The notes beneath the pieces are model-generated. The model had not been told where the DNA came from. It did no database searches and saw only the letters and a program-made list of their open reading frames with translations. The position numbers and the translations under genes are program-made. Source: Streptosporangium amethystogenes (GTDB lineage: Bacteria > Actinomycetota > Actinomycetes > Streptosporangiales > Streptosporangiaceae). From it: a stretch of DNA of 64,000 nucleotides. Shown here piece by piece: positions 1 through 8,355 of the stretch (position 1 is the stretch's first letter; the number at the start of each line of letters is the position of its first letter). The DNA is taken from assembly GCF_000721075.1 (NCBI RefSeq), contig NZ_JOEQ01000012.1, positions 124,001 through 188,000 of the forward strand, in the 5' to 3' direction.

Positions 1-2
1 TC

Positions 3-1487
3 GGCAAGAACGTCGACTGGCGTACCGACCCCTACCGGAACCGCTCCTGGAGCATGGTCTTCCACTCGCTGCGCTGGATGGGCCGCCTCGTCGCCGACTA
101 CGAGACGAACGGCAACGAGGCGTACCTGGCGCGGGCCGTCGAGATCGCCAAGGACTGGGTGGCCGACAACCCCCGCGGCGGTGCGGGGGCCAGCCCGTAC
201 GCCTGGCAGGAGCACCCGATCGCGCTGCGCGCCCCCGCGCTGGTCTGCCTCAGCAAGCACGTCAACGAGTCGTGGCTCTCCCGCAGCCTGGCCGAGCACG
301 CCAAGATGTTGTCGGACCCGAAGCTGTATGAGAAGGGTCACAACCACGGCATCGACCAGGACATCGCGCTGCTCGGCATCGGCTGCCGCTATGGCCGGGA
401 CCAGTGGTCCAGCCTCGCGATCAGGCGGCTCACCGAGACCGTGAAGCTCGACGTCGACTCCCAGGGCGCGCTGCGCGAGCAGGCCCCCCGCTACGCGATC
501 TACGTCTACGAGCGGCTGAAGGTCGCGATGGACAACATCAGGTCGTGCGGGCGGAAGGTGCCCGCCGACATCTCACGCCGCTGGGAGTCGCTGGAGGACT
601 TCATCTCCCACTCCACCCAGCCCGACGGGTTCATGGTCCCGATCGGCGACGGCGGCGCGGACGTGCGGCCCGTCGGCTACTCCCACCCGAAGAAGACGGT
701 GCGGGTGTTCGGCAACGGCTACGTCTACGGGCGCACCACCTGGGACAAGCCCGAGTCGGCGTTCTACTCCATCCGCTTCGGGCCCGGCATGAAGTACCAC
801 GGCCACGAGGACCACCTGGGCGTGACCTACTACGCCCAGGGCCGCGACGTCCTGGTCGACGTCGGCTTCGACTCGTACGAGAACAGCGGCTACCGGCACT
901 GGACGATGTCGGCCGAGGCGCACAACACCTCGGCCGTGTCCGGGGCCGGGTTCCGCGGCAAGGCCGCCACCACCCTGAGCAGATCATCGATCGGGTCCGA
1001 GCGGCAGAGCTACCGGCTGACCGACAGGGCCTACGGCGTGCCCAGGACCCGCTCGGTGCTCGTCAACCACGAACGGGACCTGATGGCCGTGCTGGACACG
1101 GTCCCCAAGGGCTCCTCGGTCCGCAACACCTGGCACTTCTCCCGCGACCTGTCCACCGTCTCGAACAGCGGCGGCCAGGTCGTGGTGAAGGACAAGGCGG
1201 GCTGGAAGGCGACGCTCGTGCAGGTCTCGATGCCCTCCTGCAAGCCGGTCGGCGGGCTCAAGGTGATCCGCGGCCAGAAGAACCCCTACCAGGGCTGGGT
1301 CTCCTCCGCCTACCTGCGGCGGCACCCCGCGCCCGCGGTCGTCGCACCCGCCTCGGGCGACTCCGTGCTGACCGTGCTGGTGCCCGGCACCGGTGACCCG
1401 TCGCTCTCCTGCGCGGGTGGCAAGGTCAGCGTGGAGACCTCCGAGGGCCCGGTGAGCTTCCGCGTCGGCGGCGCCGACCTCTCCTGA
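3..1487 (+). CDS. Heparinase II/III-like polysaccharide lyase family protein (5' end outside window)
   Basis: The reading frame is open from base 3, ahead of the first ATG at 54, so the gene begins before the window and at least 494 codons are visible. The N-terminal part is an alpha-helical, Trp/Arg-rich region (NRSWSMVFHSLRWMGR) like the alpha/alpha toroid of alginate/heparinase lyases. The C-terminal half has the beta-sheet heparinase II/III module, with a His-rich stretch MKYHGHEDHLG at about bases 788-820 and HNTSAVSG nearby. Family members cleave uronic-acid polysaccharides by beta-elimination or act in exopolysaccharide metabolism; the substrate here is unknown. No neighbour on the left is visible. 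The family call is good; the enzymatic activity is inferred. Confidence 0.8.
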   Translation, partial: GKNVDWRTDPYRNRSWSMVFHSLRWMGRLVADYETNGNEAYLARAVEIAKDWVADNPRGGAGASPYAWQEHPIALRAPALVCLSKHVNESWLSRSLAEHAKMLSDPKLYEKGHNHGIDQDIALLGIGCRYGRDQWSSLAIRRLTETVKLDVDSQGALREQAPRYAIYVYERLKVAMDNIRSCGRKVPADISRRWESLEDFISHSTQPDGFMVPIGDGGADVRPVGYSHPKKTVRVFGNGYVYGRTTWDKPESAFYSIRFGPGMKYHGHEDHLGVTYYAQGRDVLVDVGFDSYENSGYRHWTMSAEAHNTSAVSGAGFRGKAATTLSRSSIGSERQSYRLTDRAYGVPRTRSVLVNHERDLMAVLDTVPKGSSVRNTWHFSRDLSTVSNSGGQVVVKDKAGWKATLVQVSMPSCKPVGGLKVIRGQKNPYQGWVSSAYLRRHPAPAVVAPASGDSVLTVLVPGTGDPSLSCAGGKVSVETSEGPVSFRVGGADLS

Positions 1488-1494
1488 CGGCCTC

Positions 1495-1523
1495 GCCCCC
1501 GGCAGGACCGCCTGGCCGGGGGC
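1495..1523 (+). terminator. Hairpin terminator after the heparinase-like gene
   Basis: GCCCCCGGC (1495-1503) is the exact reverse complement of GCCGGGGGC (1515-1523), giving a 9-bp GC stem with an 11-nt loop just after the stop codon. There is no U-tract, as is common for actinomycete terminators. It lies between convergent genes. Confidence 0.5.
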
Positions 1524-1609
1524 TCCGGGCCGCCCGGGCCCGCCGGGTCAGCGGGGCGGCCCCGGGTGAACCCCCCTCCGGCTTTTTTCGGGTCTTTTCG
1601 GATACCGCC

Positions 1610-3184
1610 TCAGTCGGTGTGGCCGGCGCGCAGCAGGCCGTAGGTGACGGCCTGCTCCAGCGCCTGCCAGGACGCCTCGATGATGTTCTCGTCGACACCG
1701 ACGGTGGACCACTCCCCGGCCGCGTCGCTGGAGGTGATCAGCACACGGGTGACGGCGTCGGTGCCGTGCGTGCCCTCCAGGATGCGCACCTTGAAGTCGA
1801 TCAGCTCGACCCCCGCCAGTTCGGGGTAGAGCCGCTCAAGTCCCTGCCGTACGGCCCGGTCGAGGGCGTTGACCGGACCGTTGCCCTCGCCGGTGGCGAC
1901 GATCCGCTCGCCCTTGGCGTGCAGCTTCACGGTAGCCTCGCTGACGACCTCGCCGCCTCGGGTCCGCTCGACGATCACTCGCCAGGACTCGACCCGGAAG
2001 TGGCGCCTGCGCTCGCCCGCGACGGTGTCGCGGAGCAGCAGTTCGAAGGAGGCGTCGGCGGCCTCGAAGGTGTGGCCCTTCGACTCCATCTCCTTGACCC
2101 GCCTCACCAGCTCCCGCGAGGTGTCGGGGGCCAGCTCGTAGCCCAGCTCGCGGCCCTTGAGCTCGACCGAGGCGCGTCCGGCCATGTCGGAGACGAGCAT
2201 CCGCATGTCGTTGCCGACCTCGGCGGGGTCGATGTGCTGGTAGAGGTTGGGATCGACCTTGATCGCGCTGGCGTGCAGCCCGGCCTTGTGCGCGAAGGCG
2301 GAGACCCCGACGTAGGGGGCGTGGGAGTTGGGGGTGACGTTGGTGACCTCGGTGATCGCGTGGGCGATCCTGGTCATGTCGGCCAGCGCCTCCCTCGGCA
2401 CCAGATCGAATCCCCGCTTGAGCTGCAGGTTGGCCACGACCGTGAACAGGTTGGCGTTGCCCGAGCGCTCCCCGTATCCGTTGGCGCACCCCTGCACGTG
2501 GGTCGCGCCCGCCCGCACCGCGGCCAGGGAGTTGGCGACCGCGCAGCCGGTGTCGTCGTGGCAGTGGATGCCGATCCTGGCGGACGTGCCGACGGCGGCC
2601 TGCACGACCTCGGCCAGCTCGTCGGGGAGCATGCCCCCGTTGGTGTCGCAGAGCGCGATGACCGAGGCTCCCGCCTCGGCGGCGGTGCGCAGCACCTCCA
2701 GCGCGTACGCCGGGTTGGACCTGTAGCCGTCGAAGAAGTGCTCGGCGTCCAGGAAGACCCGCTGCCCCTCCGCGTGCAGGTGGGAGACCGTGTCGCGGAT
2801 CATCGCGAGGTTCTCCTCCAGGGTGGTACGGAGGGCCAGTTCCACGTGCCGGTCGTGACTCTTGGCGACAAGGGTCACGACCGGCGCGCCGGATTCGCGC
2901 AGCGCGGCCACCAACGGGTCGTCGGCTGCCTTCACACCTGCCCGGCGGGTCGCGCCGAACGCGGCGAGCTGCGCGTGCTTCAGATCGAGCTCTGTTTGAG
3001 CTCGTCTGAAGAACTCTGTGTCCTTGGGATTGGCCCCCGGCCAGCCACCCTCGATGAAACCGACGCCCAGGCCGTCCAGGTGACGCGCGATGACCAGCTT
3101 GTCGGCCACCGTGAGGTTGAGCCCCTCCTGCTGGGCCCCGTCACGGAGGGTCGTGTCGTACACGTGGAAGCGGTCGTCGGCCAT
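1610..3184 (-). CDS. cimA: Citramalate synthase (2-isopropylmalate synthase family)
   Basis: The 524-residue protein begins with the LeuA/CimA active-site motif VYDTTLRDGAQQEG, followed by FIEGGWPGANPKDTEFF, which is typical of the TIGR00977-type citramalate synthases. GIHCHDDTGCAVANS and QGCANGYGERSGNAN carry the metal-binding histidines and catalytic glycine-rich loop. The C-terminal third is the LeuA allosteric domain. The enzyme joins pyruvate and acetyl-CoA to (R)-citramalate, giving 2-oxobutyrate for isoleucine without threonine. The start at 3184 is chosen because GAAGGAGA lies six bases upstream; the frame stays open a further 93 codons but that part is the attenuator leader. A leader peptide and terminator precede it, so transcription probably responds to charged Leu/Ile tRNA. 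Confidence 0.92.
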   Translation of the reverse strand: MADDRFHVYDTTLRDGAQQEGLNLTVADKLVIARHLDGLGVGFIEGGWPGANPKDTEFFRRAQTELDLKHAQLAAFGATRRAGVKAADDPLVAALRESGAPVVTLVAKSHDRHVELALRTTLEENLAMIRDTVSHLHAEGQRVFLDAEHFFDGYRSNPAYALEVLRTAAEAGASVIALCDTNGGMLPDELAEVVQAAVGTSARIGIHCHDDTGCAVANSLAAVRAGATHVQGCANGYGERSGNANLFTVVANLQLKRGFDLVPREALADMTRIAHAITEVTNVTPNSHAPYVGVSAFAHKAGLHASAIKVDPNLYQHIDPAEVGNDMRMLVSDMAGRASVELKGRELGYELAPDTSRELVRRVKEMESKGHTFEAADASFELLLRDTVAGERRRHFRVESWRVIVERTRGGEVVSEATVKLHAKGERIVATGEGNGPVNALDRAVRQGLERLYPELAGVELIDFKVRILEGTHGTDAVTRVLITSSDAAGEWSTVGVDENIIEASWQALEQAVTYGLLRAGHTD

Positions 3185-3240
3185 GTCGTTCTCCTTCGCG
3201 GTTCGATGATTCGCCGCGCGCTCATTCGGCTTCGAGAAAC

Positions 3241-3267
3241 AAAAAAACCCCTCACGGACGTGAGAGG
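3241..3267 (-). terminator. Attenuator terminator in the cimA leader
   Basis: On the minus strand the RNA reads CCUCUCAC-GUCC-GUGAGGGG followed by seven U residues: an 8-bp stem (one U-G pair), a tetraloop and a U-tract. It sits between the leader peptide and cimA, about 57 bases before the start codon, so it can only act as a regulated, premature terminator of cimA itself. Confidence 0.85.
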
Positions 3268-3324
3268 TCTGCGCGCTGGCGGTGTCCCTTTTCAGCCAGC
3301 GCGCCTGCCGATAATGAGCAGACC
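3266..3324 (-). promoter_or_regulatory. Alternative RNA pairings of the cimA attenuator
   Basis: Two interleaved inverted repeats are visible. GCCAGCGCGC (3295-3304) pairs perfectly with GCGCGCTGGC (3271-3280) and covers the last leader codons. GCAGACC (3318-3324, inside the Gly-Leu-Leu codons of the leader) pairs with GGTCTGC (3266-3272), which overlaps both the first hairpin and the foot of the terminator. A ribosome stalled on the Leu/Ile codons would mask the upstream arms and change which pairing forms. The folding order is inferred, not computed. Confidence 0.65.
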
Positions 3325-3333
3325 GTAGAACAT
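3292..3333 (-). CDS. cimA leader peptide (MFYGLLIIGRRAG), attenuation control
   Basis: This is a 13-codon reading frame, ATG at 3333 to TGA at 3292-3294, encoding MFYGLLIIGRRAG. Four consecutive branched-chain codons, Leu-Leu-Ile-Ile, sit just before a strong hairpin and an intrinsic terminator, the classical layout of a ribosome-mediated attenuator. Its control residues suit an isoleucine/leucine-pathway gene. No clear Shine-Dalgarno precedes the ATG, so the transcript may be nearly leaderless. A direct repeat TGTCAG-N4-TGTCAG (minus strand, 3357-3372) lies upstream. It probably has no function beyond translation-dependent control. Confidence 0.8.
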   Translation of the reverse strand: MFYGLLIIGRRAG

Positions 3334-3452
3334 GATGCTGTGGAGTCTGCCACACGCTGACAGCATCTGACACATCGATCTTAGGATTTGAGACCTGCGG
3401 CCTGCCGACACGGCTCGGCTTCACCCCCCGCGACCACCTCGTACCGACCAGA

Positions 3453-4115
3453 ATGAGGCCCATGAAGGCGACCTATCTCGACCCCGCCGTGGGGCAGTAT
3501 CTGCTCGCGCACACCACCCTGCCCGACGACGTCCTCGACGCGCTCGCCGTCGAGACCCGCGAGCTGACCGGCGACAGCGCGGGAATGCAGATCTCCCCCG
3601 ACCAGGGGCGGTTCCTCACCATGATCGCCCAGATCAGCGGCGCCAGGAACGCGGTGGAGGTGGGCACCTTCACCGGCTACTCCTCCATCTGCCTCGCCCG
3701 CGGGCTCGCCCCCGGCGGCGGGCTCACCTGCTTCGACGTGAGCGAGGAGTGGACCTCGATCGCCCGCAGATACTGGGAGAAGACGCAGGTCTCCGACCGC
3801 ATCGAGCTGAGGATCGGCCCGGCGGCCGAGCGGCTGCACGAGCTCCCCGAGCACCCCGCGGTGGATCTGGCGTTCATCGACGCCGACAAGGTCAACTATC
3901 CCCTCTACTACGAGATCCTGATGTCGCGGCTGGCCCCCGGCGGGGTGATCCTCGTCGACAACACGCTGTGGAGCGGCCATGTCGCCGATCCGGGCAGGGA
4001 CGACGAGATGGTCAGGCACATCCGCGAGTTCAACGACATGGTCAGCGCCGACGTGCGGGTCACCTCGATCATGCTCCCCATCGCCGACGGCCTCACCATG
4101 ATTCGAAAGCACTGA
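3453..4115 (+). CDS. Class I SAM-dependent O-methyltransferase (caffeoyl-CoA OMT-like)
   Basis: This 220-residue protein fits the cation-dependent O-methyltransferase family 3. EVGTFTGYSSICLARGL is the SAM-binding motif I, AFIDADKVNYPLYYE contains the metal-ligand aspartates, and VILVDNTLWSG the second Asp-Asn pair. The preferred substrate (catechol, phenylpropanoid or other) cannot be read from the sequence. The gene is divergent from the cimA leader, about 120 bases away. ATG 3453 is the first start; ATG 3462 (MKATYL) is equally possible, with GAGG just upstream. The product is cytosolic and probably dimeric, as in the family. Confidence 0.85.
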   Translation: MRPMKATYLDPAVGQYLLAHTTLPDDVLDALAVETRELTGDSAGMQISPDQGRFLTMIAQISGARNAVEVGTFTGYSSICLARGLAPGGGLTCFDVSEEWTSIARRYWEKTQVSDRIELRIGPAAERLHELPEHPAVDLAFIDADKVNYPLYYEILMSRLAPGGVILVDNTLWSGHVADPGRDDEMVRHIREFNDMVSADVRVTSIMLPIADGLTMIRKH

Positions 4116-4217
4116 CGAGAACTTTTCCGAATCTCGGGCGGGCGGAAATCTTTTCGATTACTTTAAGCGACATGGCAAACACGTTGCGCCCACCCGCACG
4201 GAGGGAAGGATGACCGC

Positions 4218-4811
4218 ATGGCCAAGGTTCTGGATCGACCAACCGAGAGACCTTCAAAAGAAGATCTCCGCGATGAACTCGTCAGGCGGCTCCCAGAGAT
4301 GTGCGAGCAATGGCCTGACCGGCGCGTCGAGCTCATCAACGGCCGGATCGTGGTGAGGGAGTTGCCTACCGACAGCCACAACAACATCGTCTTCTGGGTT
4401 CTCACCCAGCTTCTCGGCACGGTGACCGAGCATGGCTGGAAGATCTGGAACGACATCAAGATCCATCTCGGCCCTCAAACCGAACGTTACCGTCCCGACC
4501 TCACCGTCGTGCCACGTAATCCCAGGATGTGGGACAAGAACGAGGTCTACGGTGACGTCACGCTGCTCGTGGTGGAGGTGGTCTCCCCAAGCAGCGTCAA
4601 CGACGATCACGTCGTCAAGCCGCAAAACTGCGCGTTGGCGGGTGTCCCGCTCTATCTCGTCATCGATGCTTTCGACGAGCAGGTCCGGCTTCTCAGCAGC
4701 CCCAGCCTCAAGGGGTACCAACAGGAAAACATCGTCAAGTTCGGCGGCTCCCTGAAACTTCCCGAGCCGTGGAACCTCACGATCGACACCGACGAGCTGC
4801 CCGAAGGATAG
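4218..4811 (+). CDS. Uma2 family (DUF820) putative restriction endonuclease-like protein
   Basis: The 197-residue protein has the DUF820/Uma2 layout. An N-terminal helical part carries RVELINGRIVVRE; then ERYRPDLTVVPRN holds the PD of the PD-(D/E)XK core and LLVVEVVSPSS the catalytic Glu; the family ends with AGVPLYLVIDA. After EVVSPSS the usual D-R-x-x-K-x-x-x-Y segment reads VNDDHVVKPQNCALAG, so the conserved tyrosine is missing. The family is greatly expanded in actinomycetes and cyanobacteria and its biological role is unsettled. RBS GGAAGGATG lies upstream of the ATG. The gene stands alone, followed by a bidirectional terminator. Confidence 0.82.
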   Translation: MAKVLDRPTERPSKEDLRDELVRRLPEMCEQWPDRRVELINGRIVVRELPTDSHNNIVFWVLTQLLGTVTEHGWKIWNDIKIHLGPQTERYRPDLTVVPRNPRMWDKNEVYGDVTLLVVEVVSPSSVNDDHVVKPQNCALAGVPLYLVIDAFDEQVRLLSSPSLKGYQQENIVKFGGSLKLPEPWNLTIDTDELPEG

Positions 4812-4822
4812 CCCTGTCTGCG

Positions 4823-4857
4823 GAGGAGGCCTGGCCGGTTGGAGACCGGGCCTCCTC
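4823..4857. terminator. Bidirectional terminator between the Uma2 gene and ilvE
   Basis: GAGGAGGCC (4823-4831) pairs with GGCCTCCTC (4849-4857), with an inner CCGGT/ACCGG pairing. It lies between two convergent genes. The 179 bases from here to the ilvE stop contain no recognisable gene. Confidence 0.65.
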
Positions 4858-5036
4858 TGATTGGGGACCGCTGCGGTGACCGGTATATATGCGTTGGCCG
4901 GTTCTCCCCGCCCCCCTCGCGGCACCTGCCGCTACACTGCCCCACTTTGCATATGGGGACATCGTCATGTCACGGTTCAGATGCCATGCGGGATCCAGCA
5001 CCCCAGGCCAACCGGGGCCACACGCAAAACCCGGGA

Positions 5037-6131
5037 CTAGCAGATCTTGTGGACCCAGTTGTGCGGGTCCGGGCGGGAACCGTACTGGATGCCCACCAGT
5101 TCCTCGCGGATCCTCTCGGTGATCGGCCCCTGGGTGCCGTCACCGACCGTCCAGGCGCGGTCGGCGCCCTTGACCGAGCCGACCGGGGTGACGACCGCGG
5201 CGGTGCCGCAGGCGAAGACCTCGGTGAGCTCGCCCGACTCGCAGCCCCGCTGCCACTCCTCGATCGACAGCCGCCCCTCCTCCGCCCGCAGGCCGAGGTC
5301 GGCGGCCAGGGCGAGGATCGAATCGCGGGTGATGCCCGGCAGCAGCGTGCCGGTGAGAGCCGGGGTCAGCAGGCGGTCGCCGTAGACGAAGAACAGGTTC
5401 ATCCCGCCCATCTCCTCGACGTAGCGGTGCTCGCCCGCATCCAGCCAGACCACCTGGTCACAGCCCTGCTCGACGGCCTGGCGCTGGGCCACGAAGGCCG
5501 CGGCGTAGTTGCCACCGCACTTGGCGAAGCCGGTGCCGCCGGGGGCCGCGCGGGTGTACTCGGTGGAGAGCCAGACACTGACCGCCTGCCCGCCGCCGAA
5601 GTAGGCCGCCGCCGGAGAGGCGATCACCATGTACTTGTAGGTCCTGGAAGGGTAGTTGACCCCGAGCGCCGGCTGCGTGGCGATCATGAAGGGGCGCAGG
5701 TAGAGGCTGTGTCCGGGCGTGGTCGGCACCCACTCGCGGTCGGTCTGGACGAGCAGTTCCAGTGACTCGACGAACGTCTCCTCGGGCAGTTCGGGCATGG
5801 CCATCCGCAGCGCGGAGGTGTTGAAGCGGGCGGCATTGGCTTCGGGGCGGAACGTCACGATCGCGCCGTTCTGCTGGCGGTACGCCTTCATGCCCTCGAA
5901 GAGCTCCTGCGCGTAATGGAAGACCGCGGTCGCGGGGTCGAGACTGAGCGGGCCGTACGGCATGAGCCGGGCGTCGTGCCAGCCCTCGCCCTCGGTGTAG
6001 TCGATCGAGATCATGTGGTCGGTGAAGACCTGGCCGAACCCCGGAGCCGCCATTACCTGCTCGCGCTCGGCCGCGGTGCGCGCGTGGTCGGAGAGCTGCA
6101 CGTCGAAGCTGAGCTTCTGAGCGGTGGTCAT
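5037..6131 (-). CDS. ilvE: Branched-chain amino acid aminotransferase (PLP, fold type IV)
   Basis: The 364-residue product matches the actinobacterial BCAT family in length and content. FAKCGGNYAAAF carries the PLP-binding lysine, SLYLRPFMIAT and EEMGGMNLFFVYGD line the active site, and GTLLPGITRDSIL is near-invariant. It transaminates 2-oxoacids of valine, leucine and isoleucine with glutamate. The start at 6131 (MTTAQKLSF) has AAGGATC eight bases upstream; the frame extends to 6242 but that part runs into the leuB terminator. It lies downstream of leuB on the same strand but a strong terminator separates them, so it is probably transcribed on its own. Confidence 0.95.
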   Translation of the reverse strand: MTTAQKLSFDVQLSDHARTAAEREQVMAAPGFGQVFTDHMISIDYTEGEGWHDARLMPYGPLSLDPATAVFHYAQELFEGMKAYRQQNGAIVTFRPEANAARFNTSALRMAMPELPEETFVESLELLVQTDREWVPTTPGHSLYLRPFMIATQPALGVNYPSRTYKYMVIASPAAAYFGGGQAVSVWLSTEYTRAAPGGTGFAKCGGNYAAAFVAQRQAVEQGCDQVVWLDAGEHRYVEEMGGMNLFFVYGDRLLTPALTGTLLPGITRDSILALAADLGLRAEEGRLSIEEWQRGCESGELTEVFACGTAAVVTPVGSVKGADRAWTVGDGTQGPITERIREELVGIQYGSRPDPHNWVHKIC

Positions 6132-6240
6132 GACGCGGATCCTTATCTTGAGGTCTGGCTTACCCTTGGGTCCATTCTGCGTTGGACCGGGTAACGGGAA
6201 ACTACTGCATCCATGGCGAAAACCGGCAGTGCGGGGAAAC

Positions 6241-6280
6241 AAAAACGCGCCCGGCGGCTCGAAGGAGCCGCCAGGCGCGT
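6241..6280 (-). terminator. Strong intrinsic terminator of leuB
   Basis: On the minus strand ACGCGCC-T-GGCGGCTC pairs with GAGCCGCC-G-GGCGCGT around a CTTC loop, followed by a T-run (TTTTTG). It starts 23 bases after the leuB stop codon. Confidence 0.9.
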
Positions 6281-6302
6281 CGGGGTCGAGGGGGCGGCTT
6301 CC

Positions 6303-7349
6303 TCAGCCGGCTACTCGCGCGGTGATGTCGTCACCGATCTCCTGGGTGGTCCGGCCGGCCCAGCCGGCCAGCCGCTCAAGCAGGTCGTCGGCGACGGCCT
6401 GCTCGACCCGGGCCGCCTCACCGGCCAGGCCCAGGTGATCCAGGAGCATGGCGACCGACAGGATCGTGGCGGTCGGGTCGGCCTTGCCCTGGCCCGCGAT
6501 GTCGGGGGCGCTGCCGTGCACCGGCTCGAACATGCTCGGCGCGGTGCGGTCGGGGTTGACGTTGCCGCTGGCCGCCAGGCCGATGCCGCCGGCGATCGCC
6601 GCGCCGATGTCGGTGAGGATGTCACCGAAGAGGTTGTCGGTGACGATCACGTCGAAGCGCTCCGGCTGGCTGACGAAGAACATCGAGGCCGCGTCGACGT
6701 GGCAGTAGTCGGTCTGGACCTCGGGGTACTCCAGGCTGACCCGGTCGAACGTGCGGGCCCAGAGGTCACCGGCGTAGGTGAGCACGTTGGTCTTGTGGAC
6801 CAGCGTCAGCTTCTTGCGGGGGCGGGCCACCGCCTTCTCGAAGGCGTAGCGCACCACGCGCTCGACACCGTAGGCGGTGTTCAGCGACTCCTGGGTGGCG
6901 ATCTCATGCGGCGTGCCGCGGCGCATGACGCCTCCGGCACCGGCGTAGGGGCCCTCGGTGCCCTCCCGGATGACGATCATGTCGATGTCCTCGGGGCGGG
7001 CCTTGCCCAGCGGCGTCTCGACGCCGGGGAAGAGCTTGACCGGGCGGAGGTTCACATAGTGGTCGAGCTGGAAGCGGAGCTTGAGCAGCAGGTCGCGCTC
7101 CAGAATGCCCGGGGGCACGCTGGGGTCGCCGACCGCGCCGAGCAGGATCGCGTCGTATCCGCGTAGCTCGTCGAGCAGCGGGTCGGGCAGGGTCTCACCG
7201 GTCTCGTGGTAGCGCTTGGCCCCGAGGTCGTACGTGGTGGTCTCCACCTTGGTGCCGACCGCTTCGAGGACCTTCAGCCCCTCGGTGACGACCTCGACTC
7301 CGATCCCGTCCCCGGGGATGACCGCCAGGCGAATGTTACGCGAATCCAT
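6303..7349 (-). CDS. leuB: 3-isopropylmalate dehydrogenase
   Basis: The 348-residue protein shows the isocitrate/isopropylmalate dehydrogenase signatures: [12 protein letters not shown] at the N-terminus, [11 protein letters not shown] for substrate binding, and [19 protein letters not shown] with the metal-binding aspartates, then [16 protein letters not shown]. It oxidatively decarboxylates 3-isopropylmalate with NAD in leucine synthesis and, in organisms using CimA, usually also handles the citramalate-derived intermediate. Start ATG 7349 has AAGG eight bases upstream. No leuCD is in the window. No leader peptide with BCAA codons was found in front of it. Confidence 0.95.
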   Translation of the reverse strand: MDSRNIRLAVIPGDGIGVEVVTEGLKVLEAVGTKVETTTYDLGAKRYHETGETLPDPLLDELRGYDAILLGAVGDPSVPPGILERDLLLKLRFQLDHYVNLRPVKLFPGVETPLGKARPEDIDMIVIREGTEGPYAGAGGVMRRGTPHEIATQESLNTAYGVERVVRYAFEKAVARPRKKLTLVHKTNVLTYAGDLWARTFDRVSLEYPEVQTDYCHVDAASMFFVSQPERFDVIVTDNLFGDILTDIGAAIAGGIGLAASGNVNPDRTAPSMFEPVHGSAPDIAGQGKADPTATILSVAMLLDHLGLAGEAARVEQAVADDLLERLAGWAGRTTQEIGDDITARVAG

Positions 7350-7453
7350 GCAGGCACCTTACCTGTCCGTCTCGGTGATCGAACACCGGTCTCACTCTTC
7401 GGACGTGTCCGCACGTCCACCCATATGATCGCTTTGTCCTTTTTTGCTCCCTA

Positions 7454-7482
7454 TTGACCGTTTCATGAGGTTTCGTTATCGT
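7454..7482 (+). promoter_or_regulatory. Housekeeping-type promoter for the riboswitch-NlpC/P60 transcript
   Basis: TTGACC (7454-7459), a 17-base spacer and TATCGT (7477-7482) form a good principal-sigma (HrdB-like) promoter. The riboswitch homology begins about 15-20 bases further on, where transcription would start. Confidence 0.65.
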
Positions 7483-7496
7483 CCTCCCCATTCACA

Positions 7497-7708
7497 TTGA
7501 TGCCTAATCCGTACGGACCATCCCCTTACCGGCCCGTACGGAGCCGGGGAACCACTTTTTCCGGGATCCACCCGGCCCCCGGGAACCTTGCTCCGCTCCG
7601 GAGCGCGCTCCCGGTTGCCACCACGGGATCCCTTGGGGCGAATCTGCGCGTTCTCGCGCCGTAGGGCGGCCTCCACGCCCGAGCCCGACAGCTCACCCGG
7701 CCGGCCTT
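7497..7708 (+). promoter_or_regulatory. ydaO/yuaA-type riboswitch (cyclic di-AMP)
   Basis: The 5' region has the conserved blocks of the ydaO-yuaA class in the right order: GCCTAATCCGTACGG near 7500, GGAGCCGGGGAACCA at 7540-7555, TTGGGGCGAATC near 7632, and CCCGAGCCCGACAGCTCACC near 7680-7698. Variable stems separate them, as in the family. This class binds cyclic di-AMP and in actinobacteria typically controls cell-wall hydrolases, which matches the NlpC/P60 gene directly downstream. Boundaries are approximate. No separate terminator hairpin with a U-tract is obvious, so control may be at elongation or translation. Confidence 0.87.
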
Positions 7709-8305
7709 ATGGAAGGAATCATCCTGTCCGGCAAGATGTACTCTCGCGTCCTGTCCATCCTCGTCTCAGGCGCCGCGGTGTTCGCGGCCTCGGCCATGGC
7801 GCCGACGGCGGCACTGGCCGCCTCCCCCCTCCCCTCCCCCGAAGCTCCCGCGTTCGGCACCGTCAGGCTGAAGGCGGCACTGAAGAGCGCGACTCCCAAA
7901 CCTGCCTGGCAGAAGGCCGTGAAGTGGGCCATGTCCAAGCGCGGCACGCCCTACGTCTGGGGTGGCACCGGCAACGGCGGCTTCGACTGCTCAGGCCTGG
8001 TGCTCCGCGCCTACGGCGCCGCCGGGATCAAGCTGCCCCGGGTCACCAACGACCAGTACGCCGCCTTCTCCAAGAAGATCGCCTGGAAGGACCTCAAGGC
8101 CGGTGACCTGGCCTTCTTCAGTGGCCTCGGCCATGTCGGCATGATCACCAGACCCGGCTACATGGTCCACGCCCCGCAGAGCGGCGACGTGGTCAAGGAG
8201 GAGAAGCTCAGCGCCTGGCGCCGGTCCTCCTTCGTCGGCGCGGTGCGCCCCGACCCGCGGGGGGTCAAGTTGACCGAGCGGATCGAGCTCGCGACCGGCG
8301 GATGA
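7709..8305 (+). CDS. Secreted NlpC/P60 family peptidoglycan endopeptidase
   Basis: A signal peptide (MYSRVLSILVSGAAVFAASA... ending ALAA) is followed by a basic linker and a C-terminal NlpC/P60 domain. FDCSGLV carries the catalytic Cys, GHVGMI the His, and YMVHAPQSGDVV the third polar residue. These enzymes cut peptidoglycan stem peptides outside the membrane. The start is uncertain. ATG 7709 has no RBS and overlaps a good Shine-Dalgarno, GGAAGGA (7711-7717), which is spaced six bases from an in-frame CTG at 7724 and 18 bases from ATG 7736 (MYSRVLS). All three leave the signal peptide intact. It is expressed from the riboswitch transcript. Confidence 0.9.
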   Translation: MEGIILSGKMYSRVLSILVSGAAVFAASAMAPTAALAASPLPSPEAPAFGTVRLKAALKSATPKPAWQKAVKWAMSKRGTPYVWGGTGNGGFDCSGLVLRAYGAAGIKLPRVTNDQYAAFSKKIAWKDLKAGDLAFFSGLGHVGMITRPGYMVHAPQSGDVVKEEKLSAWRRSSFVGAVRPDPRGVKLTERIELATGG

Positions 8306-8355
8306 GACACGTCGGCTGATCGGCCGCGGGAACCCCGTCGGCGCCGGGAACAGGT

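Noticed and set aside
1619..3328. Long plus-strand frame antisense to cimA
   Set aside because: It is the mirror frame of a strongly recognised gene in GC-rich DNA and has no family features or RBS.
6137..6215. Possible leader peptide upstream of ilvE (MDAVVSRYPVQRRMDPRVSQ...)
   Set aside because: It has scattered Val codons but no run of branched-chain codons, no RBS, and no terminator between it and ilvE; the hairpin nearby belongs to the end of leuB.
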